The notes under the pieces: generated by a model | What the model saw: only the letters and a program-made list of their open reading frames with translations | What the model was told of the DNA's origin: nothing | Database searches by the model: none | Part shown: positions 37,801-50,100 of the stretch, piece after piece | Position numbering within the stretch: position 1 is the stretch's first letter | Layout of the letters: each line of letters begins with the position of its first letter | Program-made: the position numbers and the translations under genes | Source: Motacilla alba alba | Taxonomy: Eukaryota; Chordata; Aves; Passeriformes; Motacillidae | NCBI RefSeq assembly: GCF_015832195.1 | Contig: NC_052026.1 | Location: 15,905,013-15,969,012 of the forward strand | Reading direction: 5' to 3' | DNA length: 64,000 nt

Positions 37801-39589
37801 ACTAAGTCAGTAGGTGCCAAGTGTTCTCCCTTAAAACTCATGCATGGAAAGCTTCTATTTCCTTGGGTGTTACAAGCTGATCCCAACCAAGTCTTCCTCA
37901 CAAATCAAAGGGTAGAGCAGAGGTAAGTAGTTATCTTTTTCTTCCAGTTCTAGGATATTTAGCATTTTAGCTCAGTTGATCAACATGTTGCAGGGTCCAT
38001 AGAACTTATTTCTGCAAAGAAATTAATCTGTTTTCTCAGTTTACTACGCTTCAGTTCCTCAAAAATATATGGAAAAAGCTTTGTACAGAGTTGCTATGGG
38101 AGAGGAGCAAGTCTTCTCAAAAACTGCAGTTACCATTCACTTTTGAAATTAATACAGGTGGAGTGAGAACAGGCAATTGCCAGTTGTATTTTGATGTGTA
38201 TTATTTTTGTATGAAAATAAACCACAGTCTGACTCTGCTTTAAAGGGCATCACGTGCCCACACAGGACATTGGTATGACACATTCTGCTTTCACACTTGA
38301 AATTATCCCAGTAACCTTTTTGCACAGGCAAATGCACAGACTGACCTCCTCACTGATATGTATAGAGAAAACCAGGTCAAAATCTGCACTTCTTGCAATT
38401 AATAACAAAATTGCTGAAGACATCAGTGACTGTCCAACAGCCCTTGTTCTGCTTATTAGAGGATTCATCTCTATAGGATCAACAACAACAACAACAAAAA
38501 AAAAGTCCTGCTGCCACTGAAATTGATGCAATTTGAAAACATTCAATATACTCCAGACATCCTTGCCCTTCCCACAGTATCACTCTCCTCCACTCTTTTT
38601 TTTTCTTCACATCCACACACACACAACTCCAACAGCATCATTAGAGATGTCTCAGCATCTGCTTAGGAACAAAAATCTCTATTCATTAAATGACAAGATA
38701 CAGGAGTAGTACATTTATTGTTTGTTTTTCCCTAAGCTGTGAACAGCCATAGGAAAATCTTTTATTTAACTTGTGTGCCAGTGGGTGAGTTGGATACTCC
38801 CAGGTTACACTCCAGATCTTGTGCTCTGCTCTCTACAATCATGGTGAAACCTCACCACGAGCCCAGGTCCAGAAGGGGAAACCTGATCACCCCTCTCACA
38901 TCTTTCCTATGCAGCAGCCATGGCAAGTGTGAAGTCAAGGGATGCAGATTCCAGCCCCCAGGCCAGCCAGGGCAGGTTTGGAGGACAGAAGAAGATGTTG
39001 TGCATCTCCATTAACTGCAGCATAACTCTATGTACTTATATCACATTTACATTGCACTGGTATTCACCTGAGGTATTTTAGAGTGATGTTATTGGAAATA
39101 GGTTTCCCATTTGCTTAATAGTCTCTTCTGTTCTATAGTTACTTTGAAGTGTTCATAAAAGCTGAGATTTACAGAATATTAATATTATTATATAATCACA
39201 TAATCAGTCCCTGATTCTACATTTTTCCTTTTCTATATAAAGAATAATGATAATTTAGCAAATGACTGTTTCTTCCATGTTTACAACTAATTTTAAATAT
39301 AACATCCAGGGCAAGCTTCACTTATGATTTTTAACCTATTTTTATCTGCTTTATGTACTTTTTAAAATATGTGTTTTAAGTCATGCTACCAAAGAGTATA
39401 TTTGAGAAGGCAGACATTGCAAGGGCAGAGACCACTTAAAAAAAAAATAACATTAACATCTTTTTGAGGGGACCTGCTTAATTAAAAATGGCCTTTGTTC
39501 CATGAGGTTGCATAAAATAATATTTCAATTGAGTACTTGTGGAAACTTTCCCTGACTGTGACAGTGCTGCCAAAATCTAATTAGAGACT
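34837..39589. other. non-coding stretch, no gene recognised
   Basis: It contains (CAA)6 followed by A7 at 38,480-38,504 and a short CA run at 38,614-38,625. A 12-bp palindrome aatattaatatt lies near 39,176. No transposon, RNA gene or coding exon is recognised. Confidence 0.55.
38480..38504 (+). repeat. (CAA)6 followed by A7
   Basis: Six perfect CAA units run into seven further A. It is a simple repeat with no associated retroelement body recognised. Confidence 0.9.
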
Positions 39590-39800
39590 CATCTAGTCAT
39601 ATATATCAATGTTATTGTCTGTCAGGCAGCCACAGTGTATCATGGTTAAGTGGATTTGTAACTGTCTAAATCAGTCTGTCTAAACAACATAAAATGGGAA
39701 ACAAATCAAAAGACCAGTTAAAATCATGAAAGTGACACGTATTTATTATAAAATGCCATTTGTTGCATTAATGGGTTTAATGGCAGGGAGATGGAGCCAG
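39590..39800. promoter_or_regulatory. candidate conserved non-coding element
   Basis: An AT-rich block with mixed, non-repetitive motifs: ttaagtgg at 39,646-39,653 (the NK2-class homeobox core), ctaattag near the left edge, and tttattataaaatgcc with gcattaatggg near the right. There is no open frame. Conservation is untested, and the call is inference from motif density. Confidence 0.25.
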
Positions 39801-40672
39801 GTGTGTCAGAGCAGTGATTTTCTGCACAAGGAGATGATGTTACTGCTCGTGTGAGAGACAACACTCTCAGCCTTTACAGCTAATGGCACTCAATGGGCTT
39901 TGCTGGGTTTTACCAACACCCCAGAGCGGTTTGAAGGGGCAGGACTTGTCACAGTACTGGGCCTTCAAAGTGATACAAAACATGGCCTTAGAAATCACCA
40001 TGGATGCACAGTGCCTGCCAGCCTGCCCCTCAGCCACACAGAAAGCCACTTTCCCTGCAAGAAATCCATGTCCCAGGCCTCTTCAAGCACCACAAATCAC
40101 ACCCTGTGAATGGCACAGCTAGGCCAAGAAGGGGCAAGAACAGTGCTTTTATTTTAAACTTAGTCTCAACTTTCCAATCTTTAATTTTTAACTCGTATTT
40201 CCTTCTTAAAGTTAAGCTTTAATCACCCCCTGAGCTGGTTCAAAATGTAATCATGTTGTTCTGCGGCCTTGAAGTCACCTCGAAGGGCAACTCTCCACCA
40301 CCTCCACCACAGCAGCAGAGATGAGGCAGCTGAGGAGCTGACAGGATGGACTCCTAAGCACTGCTCCTTGGCTCCACAGATACAAGAGTGACCAGCACCA
40401 CCTCCCAGCAGAGGCTGCTGCCCCTGGGGAGTGAGCAGAGGAGCCCAGGCCAGCACAGGTGCTCTCTAGAAGGCACTGCCTGGCACTGCTCTTCTCCCTC
40501 CCCATCCAAAATGCTAGGCTTTGCTGTTTGTTTTGTTGTTGGGTCTCTTTCTCTCAACTCAGCATTTACCTCCCCACTATCTTTGTGCTCTTTTACTTGT
40601 TCATTTTGTTCATCCTTGAGGTTGAGGACCACTTCTACTGCTTGCAGAGTGCTAAGCACAAAGCAGATTTAC
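39801..40672. other. GC-richer non-coding stretch
   Basis: Locally GC-richer DNA with overlapping open frames on both strands between 39,867 and 40,672. The 143-codon plus-strand frame starting at 40,388 runs into the CR1 fragment, which argues against it being a gene. No domain is recognised. Confidence 0.5.
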
Positions 40673-41010
40673 AAAATCACAGAAAATGCTGAGTTGGAAG
40701 AGATCCACAATGTCATTGAGTCCAGCTCCTGGTCCTGCACAGACACCCCAACAATCCCACCCTGTCCCTGGAACTGTTTTCCAAACACTCCTGGAGCTCT
40801 GGCACCCTTAGGGCTGTGACCATTTCCTGGGGAGCCTGCTCAGCACTCACTGGGGGAAGAACCTTTTTCTAATATCCAACCTAAACCTCCTCTGACACAA
40901 CTTCAGATCATTCCCTCAGTCTTGTCCTGCAGAAATCACTGCCTGCTCCTCCTCTTCCCTTCAGGAGGAAGGTGTAACTGTGATGAGTCTCCCCTCAGTC
41001 TTACTTCAGT
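40673..41010 (-). mobile_element. CR1 LINE 3' fragment, 5'-truncated, minus strand
   Basis: The plus strand reads as the reverse complement of an avian CR1 3' end. It opens with aaaatcacagaaaatgctga and gagttggaagagatcc (40,691-40,706), then attgagtccagctcctgg. Next come caccccaacaatcccaccct and cctggagctctggc, then aatatccaacctaaacctcc (40,871-40,890), and finally gatgagtctcccctcagtc near the right end. CR1 elements are non-LTR retrotransposons that are usually 5'-truncated on insertion, and this copy keeps only about 340 bases of the 3' part, with no reverse-transcriptase frame. The wording resembles songbird CR1 copies, from memory. It is inactive and is the only clear LINE in the window. 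Confidence 0.88.
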
Positions 41011-43899
41011 CTTTAATTTATGCCTGTAACACCCTGCAGCAGCACATTAGGATTTTATGGTAATTTTCCACCACATGCATATTGTTGGCAGAACTATTTT
41101 TTTCTTCTCTTTTTATAAATAAAAATTAGATATGAAGAGTTTCAATATTGAAAGCTTTGAACAATGGGATGCTTACATATCCACAAGTGAGACAAGCATT
41201 CACTGACCATTGCTACTCTAAAGGATGATTATGTTTTATATAGATCCACAAATACCATTGACTTAGAAGTAAAAAAACATCTGCAGGAGAAAACCATGCT
41301 CAACCTGCCACCAGACTCTGAAGCTGCCACTCACTGACACTGTGTTTCACTCAAACAGTCACAGCAAGGAAGGATTTTGGTTCCTGAAACTGAAAACTAA
41401 GTGGTTATCATGGCTGGAAAGCCTGTATTTTAAAGGAACATTCATTCTTATTCAATGACATGTCATGAATTTTGCATGAGGCACAGCACTTGGTGTCAGA
41501 AATTATATCAGCTCCAGCAAAGGGGACAATGATACATATGTTTGTACAAAACACATAATATGTTTTATTTAAAGTATGCCATAAATATTTTTGCCCTGAA
41601 GCAGGGTTTAAAATGAGCTCCGTAAGGTGCCATAAGAAAATGTATGTTCAGAAAGTAGAAAGAGGTGCATCTATTCCTAAATGTCTAACTTCATCTGAAA
41701 AAAAAATGCTGGATATTCCCTGATAAAGCTGCCACTCCATTCTGAGATGGCTGATACTAATAGTGAAACACACAAGGCCACACTCCCTGTCATGGCTCAC
41801 AATTTATGCACCAAACCTTTCCTCTCTCAAGAGCCTGAAGACAGCAGAACACTGAGAGAAGCAGCAAATCACAGTCCTGATTACAGCTGCTTGCCATTCT
41901 GTACTATCCAGCGTGAGAAAAATAAAATCATGAGCCAGGTCCCCAAGCAAAGAGGATCTTGAAAGCAGCAGGGGTGACCACGTTGGCAGGTGCCACCCCC
42001 TGCCCACACAGGTAAGCCCTTGGTAGGCTGATGACACTCTCCAGTGTCTCCACAGGATGGCTCCTGGCAGGAATGCACCTCCCCTCTGTCACACTGCCTT
42101 GGAGCACCTACTGCAGCTGTATTTATGTCCTGAGTCAGGCAGATAATGCAGAATGTGGATCCTGAAATTGCTCTCAGTTACAGGGCACAGAATGTGGGGA
42201 CAGCTTGTGTCAGTACTGCAGATTTGTTTAGCAAAAATTATTGAAAAAAGTAGCTCAGCCACTGAGACATCACATCTACTTAGGGCACTCAGCTGTCTCT
42301 AGGTGGCTCAGTGTTTGAGCAAGGAGACTCTGCTGCTTTCCTCAGCTCTAGGGTGGGATCTGAATTTGTAGGGATGTACACACTCAGATGCACACAGACA
42401 ACGAGCAAAGCAGGAAACAAAGCCAAAATAGCTCAAGGCAGCCTGGACTTGCACTCTATTTAGCACTAAGTCACTCTCAATAAATCAGAACTGTCTGTCT
42501 CCTTTCTCAAAAAGCAGTTTTAAATTACTCCAAAATCCTGTTCCAGCAACCAATCCTGCTTCAGCAAACTGCAAAAGGCAGACAGTGACCAGAAAGAGCC
42601 CAGGCTAAGAAAAATTAATGTTAACACTAAACGGGCAAAAGCAAAACACCTCCACAATAGGATGTGACAGGGATAATAATATTTGGGAAATATGGTTGTG
42701 TTCATAGTTGTAAATGAGGCCACACTTAGCACTGTGGCCACCCAGTTCCTTCTAGGTGCCCATTTGCCAACACATTAATCCAAGCTTCACAAACTGAGGA
42801 AAATCTACCAGAGCCACAGGTCTCATGCTGCTGATCTCTCCACATCTGCCACTGAGGGAGGTCCAAGTGTCACTTAAGATTTCAAGCTACCAAAACAGGA
42901 GCAGAAATCAATGATGGATTCTGAAAGGCTTCCATTTTCCATTAACAAAAATGTTTTTAGAAACACTCTCATGTCATACTTGTTGCCAGCCAATGTTTGG
43001 CTGAGCAATAATTATCGGGTTAGGCATTAGAAATAGCAGCATTTTGTTCACAGGGATTTAGGATTGACAAATGCCATCAGCAGGAATGAAAATTATTGCT
43101 GGTAGATGGGAAGTGAACCTGAGGCTGTCCTGACACGAGATCACAAGAAGTCACTGGCGTCAGAAGAAGCTGCAACTTGCATAAAGGAAAATTACAAATT
43201 TACAAATTAAAGAAAAAAAAAAACTTAAAAACGTCAGAAAAAGGCTGATAAGGTTACAGAGTTCCATATCAATCAAAAAAGAACTATATACAGAAAAAGA
43301 AGGGAAAGAAATCAAAGACTCCCATGTTCAACCTTGCCTACAGAGAAAATCATGGGAATATATGACAGTGTATGACAGGTCTGCCCTGTTTGACAGAAGG
43401 AGAATTCCATTTTTAAAGCACAGGAGATGGTAGAACACTCCCCATTGTGACACACAGCATTGCCATTGATTCTGAACCATCCCCCATTGAATCAATGGCA
43501 GTTGTCCCACTGACCTCCATGGAGGTTGGGCTGGACCCACGGAGGAATCAATCTCACAGGTGGGAAAACAAATGAAGGCCATGGATTTCTTCATGAGCTA
43601 GTCACCAATAGAATTAAGCCAGTCAAATAGAATCAGATAATGATTTAAAATTCAAAATAAAGTTGTCTTTCTCCCTTGCCTACACTTGTCTTCCTCAGAT
43701 ATATAGACATTCAGGATCTGAGCCAGCCTCATTCAAGAAATCTAAATACTCCAATCCCTGTATTTTTGTGTTAGCTAACCTAACAACATTTGGTCTAGGT
43801 GGAGACTAACTGAATAAAATAAATATTCACAACGTTGGGAATTGGAACTCAAACAGGTCTTTAAAAAATCCAACTTGTATTTGTATTTTTGATGTGCAA
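41011..43899. other. non-coding stretch with one strong hairpin
   Basis: No gene is recognised. The 12-bp inverted repeat at 43,461-43,500 is listed separately. Short frames at 41,747-42,078 and 43,328-43,594 show no domain. Confidence 0.55.
43461..43500. repeat. 12-bp perfect inverted repeat, 16-base loop
   Basis: tgccattgattc (43,461-43,472) and gaatcaatggca (43,489-43,500) are perfect reverse complements around a 16-base C-rich spacer. Outside them a T-G wobble and an A-T pair could extend an RNA stem to about 14. Each arm carries ATTGAT/ATCAAT, a Cut/Pbx-like core. Confidence 0.88.
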
Positions 43900-44130
43900 C
43901 CTAATTAGACCAGAGCATCTTTAATTAAGTGTGTCAGCCCCAGTGGAAGCCACAGAGTTCAACGCTAATAAAGCTGATAAGGTTTTTATTTTTCAGACTT
44001 AGTTTATTTAATGCCTCATCCATGTTAAGCCAATCTGTAACATATGGGCAGTTCTCCCACTATGGATTTATCGTTTGGGTGTTTCTTTTTGTAAATTAAT
44101 GCAATCAAACTCCTGCCAGTGTTAATTATT
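43900..44130. promoter_or_regulatory. candidate conserved non-coding element
   Basis: A block with cctaattagacc, ttaattaagtg, cgctaataaagc, ttatcgtttggg and taaattaatgcaatc. Homeobox cores are spaced through non-repetitive sequence, with two retained CpGs. It lies just upstream of a CA microsatellite. The regulatory role is inferred. Confidence 0.28.
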
Positions 44131-44162
44131 TTTCTTCAAGAGCAAATCCCAGAATTGAAAAA

Positions 44163-44182
44163 ACACACACACACACACACAC
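44163..44182 (+). repeat. (AC)10 microsatellite
   Basis: Ten perfect AC units. Likely length-polymorphic. Confidence 0.95.
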
Positions 44183-47100
44183 CTGTTATAGCTCCAAAAG
44201 CACTGCAACTGAAAAAAAAAATTAAAAATGCTGGAAAAACCCAGAATGTTTCTGGGACTGTATAAAAGAGATTTGGAAAACATTCAGGAGTGCAGTATTT
44301 ATATTTCTGGCCTTGTAAGACAAGCAGTAGAGGTGTTACAGAACCCAGCTCAATATCCACATAGAAAGGAACAATTATTTCAGTCTTTAAACATCTCTCC
44401 TTCACTGTTGCTTTACTTCAAAGAAGAGAGTGGGAGGAAAGCTAGCTAGTTGTTTCAACAAGTTTTAAAGAAATGTGGCAAATCACTTATGTTCTAGAAT
44501 ACTAAACCCAAAACCTTCTTTTCAAAAGATGTGCTTTAGCTCAACCACAAGCAAAAGAACTTTAAAAGGAAGATCACAAGTGAAATTGTACAGCTTATGT
44601 TACGCTTCAGACTAGGCAGTCCTTGCTGCCTTTAAATCTCTGAAAGGATCTTCCAGCCAGACACCCCTGGGCAACATCATGGTGGGTTTGGATACTCACC
44701 TGGAGCCAGCAGCTCCTGGAAATCTCAGACTCAGACTCTTCCTCTCCTGTCTAAGCCGTAAGGTTGGGAACATTAAGTGCTAAATCTGAAACATGATTTC
44801 ACTGTTTGGATTGCAACAAAGCCACTGATCATTTTCATGGCTCATTTGTGAAGATTAATTGGTTAATATCTATGCAATGTTTTGGAGGTGGAAAGTACTA
44901 AACCATAGCTCTCAGTCCTGATAATCCTCAATTGCAGTTTCATCCTCTCAGCTCTGGCCTCTCCATCACTATTTTAAATCTCTGCTGTTCCATACTTCCT
45001 CCCCTTGCAGGCCAGCTAATTACCATCATACATAACAAAGGAAACATCCCTTTATAGGGGGAGATGAACTAATAGGACATTTAATTTCTAATTTTTGGCA
45101 TTCCTTGATTACTAGAGCCACAGAACACTGACTGCAGAATTGCTGCTTTTGCTCTCCAGGCACATTGCTGATGCTGTTTGGGAGACACACAGGTGTTCAT
45201 TGCAATACTTGCAAAATTTTACTGACTCCTACATCTCATTTGGCTCCAGTATTTTGTGTCCAAATAATGCCAACTCAGTCTTTCCATATTGCCAGCACTG
45301 GGCTGGTGCTGCTCTGCATGGAAAGCCACTCCTGAACTTGCCTCAAGGTTTTCATAGTCTTACTCAAATTCCTCTGAATGCTCTGTTCTTCTGTGAGAGA
45401 TGCACGAAGTCAAAAAACAGATCAACTTATTTTTTCATCATCACTGCATGTTTTTGTGAGGAAATTCAATACCTTCCTTGCTTGCCACTTCTCTATCCCT
45501 TACTTCCACCATTCTCATCCCATCCCAGATGGGCCTCATACATGGTTAAATTCATCTGCACATCCTGTTTAGTCATACAAGTCTGGAATAAAATTTTAAT
45601 TCCTGGTAGCTATAACCTTGTTCTGACAGGAGTTGGTAAAGCATCCCCTACACCCTTCTAGGGCCATAAAACAATCTTCATCTTATAAATGTCTGTGGCG
45701 AAGTCTACAAGTCCTCATCTGCCTGGACACAAAGTTTAACCAAATCACACAGGATTTTATTTCAATTCTCCACCTTTTCAGGAATCTACCAAACAGGTAG
45801 TATTGACCCACAGCATGGCAGCAATTTATTTAGGTTTGCTGCTGGTAATGACGACTCTCTATTTTCCCCTTTTACACTCTGACAGCTTGTAAATAAAGCA
45901 AAAAATCAAAAAGTCTGTGTAAACTTAGGTCTGCCCACTGATATTTATAAACCCCAGTGCAACCTCCAAAATTGACTTCCATCATTGCTGAGAGAAACAC
46001 AGCATCCGGGTACTTAATTTATTACTTTTTTTACTATTTCAATTGCTGTAAATCAGAGCACTTTGCTTTATTTACTTAAACTGAAGAGATTCCCAAGGGA
46101 AAAAAAAAAGTCTTGCTTTCAGGCACAGGATCTTTCTAGGCACACACACTGCTGCTGAGAGCAACAGAGCTGCAGACACTTCCCATCTCTGAAATTTGGA
46201 TTCTCAACAAGGAAAGGCTTGGGCTCACACGGGTTATTTGCTGATACTGTTTTAACAGCAGGGATATTACCACACCTCTTACTATTTATCTCAGGGATTC
46301 TAAAGCGAAGCAGCTGAAAAAATAACTGCAAATACAAGGTTAGAAAAACAGAATAAGGAGAACAAAACCACTGTCTAAAACTGTGGTTTAACTGTTTCCA
46401 TGACCTTTGCAATCTCCTGCTTCTTACATGTCAAAGATACTGGGAAAACAGAAGCTATTTTATTTTGCTCTGCCACTTTTACCCATAAAATAAGAAGGTT
46501 ATTTTACAAAATTTCTTTAGAGGTCTTGATTAGATACTCAGTAGCAGTAAAAGCTGATATATATTCCTTTATACATTTATAAAGTCTGGTTCAATTTCAT
46601 ATTTAAGTATCATAAACACTTATTTTATAAACTTTTTTTTTTAAACCAATATGGTACAGGATACAAAGTTCCATTGAAGGACAGCAAGGGCTACAGTCCT
46701 GACTTCACACATTTGAAGTGTTCCCTCAGAGCTCCTGAAAAGCAGTGAATCAAACACACTTTAGAATCTGCCCCTCTCGAACCATGTAAGAGATCTTTCA
46801 GGAATCCAACTACAAATCACCCAATCATCTTGGTAAGTGTTTTTTTAAAACTTTCCTGTATGTCTGACCTGCCCCCTCTCAGCCTTCCCCAGACACAAAG
46901 GTAAGTCTGAAACCCACTAAAACAGAGTAGTAGAATCTTCTCTATAGGTGAGTTTAAGGAACATTAGGAGCCAGAAATCTCTGAAAAATCAAGTAATCAA
47001 AGTTCCCACATTTCTGAAAATAACTTGTGATTGAAGCAGAGATACAGGGGGGAAAAATAAGAAAAAAAGAGGGAAAAACCCTGCAAACCCTCAAGTAGTA

Positions 47101-50100
47101 GCTCACTAGCACAAAGCCAATATAACAATAAACAAAAGAAGAATCCATTTGGAAAAACTGGTCCAGGGGGGAAATACCCCACAGGGAGAAGGCTTATAAA
47201 ACTGGCTGATAAAGGCACAGGCTTCTCTTCTCAGAACCTGAGAACAATTCATTCTGCATGAAGTTGTTCCTTTTAGACATTCTATTTATTAAAATACTCC
47301 ATCAAATTAAGACTTTTCTAACAACAAAGCACAGAAAGTCAATACTGATGTTACTAAAAAAACAGGAAGTGAGATGGAATACAGCAAACACATTCACTTC
47401 CCCACTGACTCCCGTAACTGCTGGGGGAATTTTGCCACCCAGGATGATTCTTAAAGCTTTAGCTCCAGGACTCCCACTACAATTGAGAACTTCAGCTTTT
47501 CTCTACCAGTGAAATATGCTCCTACCTTAAGTGGTTCAAGATGAAACCTCATAAATATTGAAGTATAGCCAAATTCTCCAAACAACAAAAATATTGGTTT
47601 CAATCCAGGTTTATAATGTTATTGGTGAATAAACTAAAGCTTTTACAGTTTAAGCCATCACTTGCTCTTCTGATATTCTTCTCTCCACTTGAAATCCTTG
47701 CAGTAAGAAGCAAGGAGGGCACACAAGCTTTTGCAAGTATTAGGGAGTCCCTGGATGTGCTATTTCAGTTTGCTGGGAAGAGACACAACTGGCCTCATGC
47801 AGGGACCTCACAAGTCATGTGTGCAAGGAAAAAAAGCTGAAATAAACACAGCCCCAAAACGTTCACAATTGCAGAGAGCAAAGCAGGGGAGCCTGTCAAA
47901 CCCCACAGCACATCCTGAGTTGTCTGAGGAAACCCTGCAACAGCACAAGTCCAGGGGAAAACACAAAACCACTCTTAATCTCATCACTCTCCTGTAAACA
48001 GGGGTCCATACAGCTGTTCAACAGCATACTGGGCTTCCTCCTAAGGCCTTGCTGCCCAATATGCTTCTGAGCACTGGAATACTTTTGTGCTGTTGTTCTC
48101 AAATCAAAGGTTGCCATTCGCCATATGGGCTGAGCCAGCAGAGTCCCTCAAAGGCTGAAAAAAGGCCTGGTTTATGTGGCATGGAAATAAGTGTCTTTGA
48201 GAACTGAGGTCTCCTGGGCTCCATCACACCCTGTCTCCTGCTGGATCTTAGGGTAGGAGAGTCTGATATTTCATTTCTTGACACCCCACCACAGTTTGAG
48301 GCAGAAAAAGCTTCCCTCTACCTACATTACACTCTGATAGCTTTACATCCATTAATCAGAGCAGGATATGGCTCCTCAGACTATTTGTTTACTTGTCTGA
48401 GAGTAGCCTGGAGTTATTTGTTTTCCAGCACACACATGTCCACAGCACCACCCTTTTTCATCACGTGGCCATGTGTTTAGGCTTCCTGCATTTTCACCCT
48501 GACAGCCTATTGCTCACCAGTTAAGAACCACATTAGTTTGAGGATCCCATTCATCTAACATTAGTGCTTCCATTAGTGTGGACAGTTCAAACTGGGCAAA
48601 ATGCACATCTCATGCATAATTTAATGGACTTCATAGAGTGAGTCAAAAATTGTTAGCACAACAGCAAAAAAATTCAGACTATTTCTTCAGAGACTCATCA
48701 CTGGGAGATACCAAAACCAAGGCAATCCCTCCAGGAGATCCACGTTTGTGTCTGCACACAGCAGCATCGAGTGGGTTGGTCTAAGATGTTCCACCAATAT
48801 CCTATTTCTGAATCAAAAAGCCACCCCCCTCCTCCCTCATCAAAATCTCCCACTTTTCTTTCAGAAAGTCCTCATTATCCAAGTTTCTCCAGAGCTTCTT
48901 TCTTTGGATCCCAATGGTTTGTGTCTGCTCGATACAGAATATAAAATTCTTCAGGGCAGAGTATTTTGCTTTATGATACATTTTTGCTCATTTATTAAAA
49001 AAAAATAAACTCCCACACACTATCATAAACTACAAAAATAAATACATCAAGAACAGAATCCCATGCAGAGTTTTCCTCCCACACGAGAGGCATGACAGGC
49101 AACCAACAAACCTGAACAGGGATAGCATTTATTATTTAACCAGAATCAGAATCTCTGTTGATTTTACCCCTAAAATGATTACATTTAACAGCTGGCAGAG
49201 CAGGACTGCACTAAGATAAACAGACCACTCCTTAGTGGGGACAGGCTGAGCCTTATCCCTCACATCTGCACTGTCAGAGGCTTTGCCTTGACACACAGGG
49301 CAGGCTGGGAGCCACCACCAGGGAGGGGATGAACCAAGGGAAGAGCTGCTGGGATCAGGATCCTCACTTCTTCTGCCCTGCAGTGTGATCTTACAAAACT
49401 CTCAAGTTCCCATTGTGTTCCTTCCTGCAAAGCTTTGCCTGCACCTCTCTAGAGATGGCACCCAAAGTGACAGTCTCCAGGCACTGCTGGGACATCGGTG
49501 TCACCAGAACTACAACTGCCTCCAGTCCCTCCTTGGACTGGCCTGATTCTTCTGCTTCCTTGCCTTTTCACAATTCTATCAGGGCTCCTCATGCACTAAG
49601 GAAGTTATTAGGAAATGGTTTCTAAAAAGCTCGAGTATCCTTAGCTAAAACAGGACCGTAATTTCTGACCTTTATCTGAGATGATTCACACACTGCAGCC
49701 CAATTCTTGTGTTACTTTCCTAAATTAGCCATTTGGAAAGGTGGGTTGGTCACCATTCGATCCCTCTCACTGCTACCGGAAAATCAGCCAAATATAGCAG
49801 GAGGAAGTTACTGATAGACGGTGACACAAAGGTGTAATTTCACAAATTGACATTGACTTACCCCATTTATCATACCCACTTTTCCCCTTCAAAAACAGTC
49901 CTATAAATCTCCCTGTGCTGCTTGTCTGAAGCTGCACCAAATTAATATGACCACATCCTTTTCACCTCATCCCTTTCTACTCTGCTCTGGTCTTTGACCT
50001 GATCGTCAACCAAAATCTCACCCATGGGATTGAATTCTCCATTTAAATCTCAGAAAGAAAGAGTTTTCAAGCTGTTAGGACCAGTTTACAGTCCAAGTCT

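Noticed and set aside
40388..40819. 143-codon plus-strand frame
   Set aside because: It runs into the minus-strand CR1 fragment, so its tail is antisense transposon sequence.
43461..43500. microRNA precursor
   Set aside because: The stem reaches only about 14 pairs, below the roughly 22 or more expected, and no known microRNA sequence is recognised on either arm.
45140..45661. Longest open frame (173 codons, plus)
   Set aside because: No recognisable domain, no supporting splice or promoter context, and a length compatible with chance in this much AT-rich six-frame sequence.
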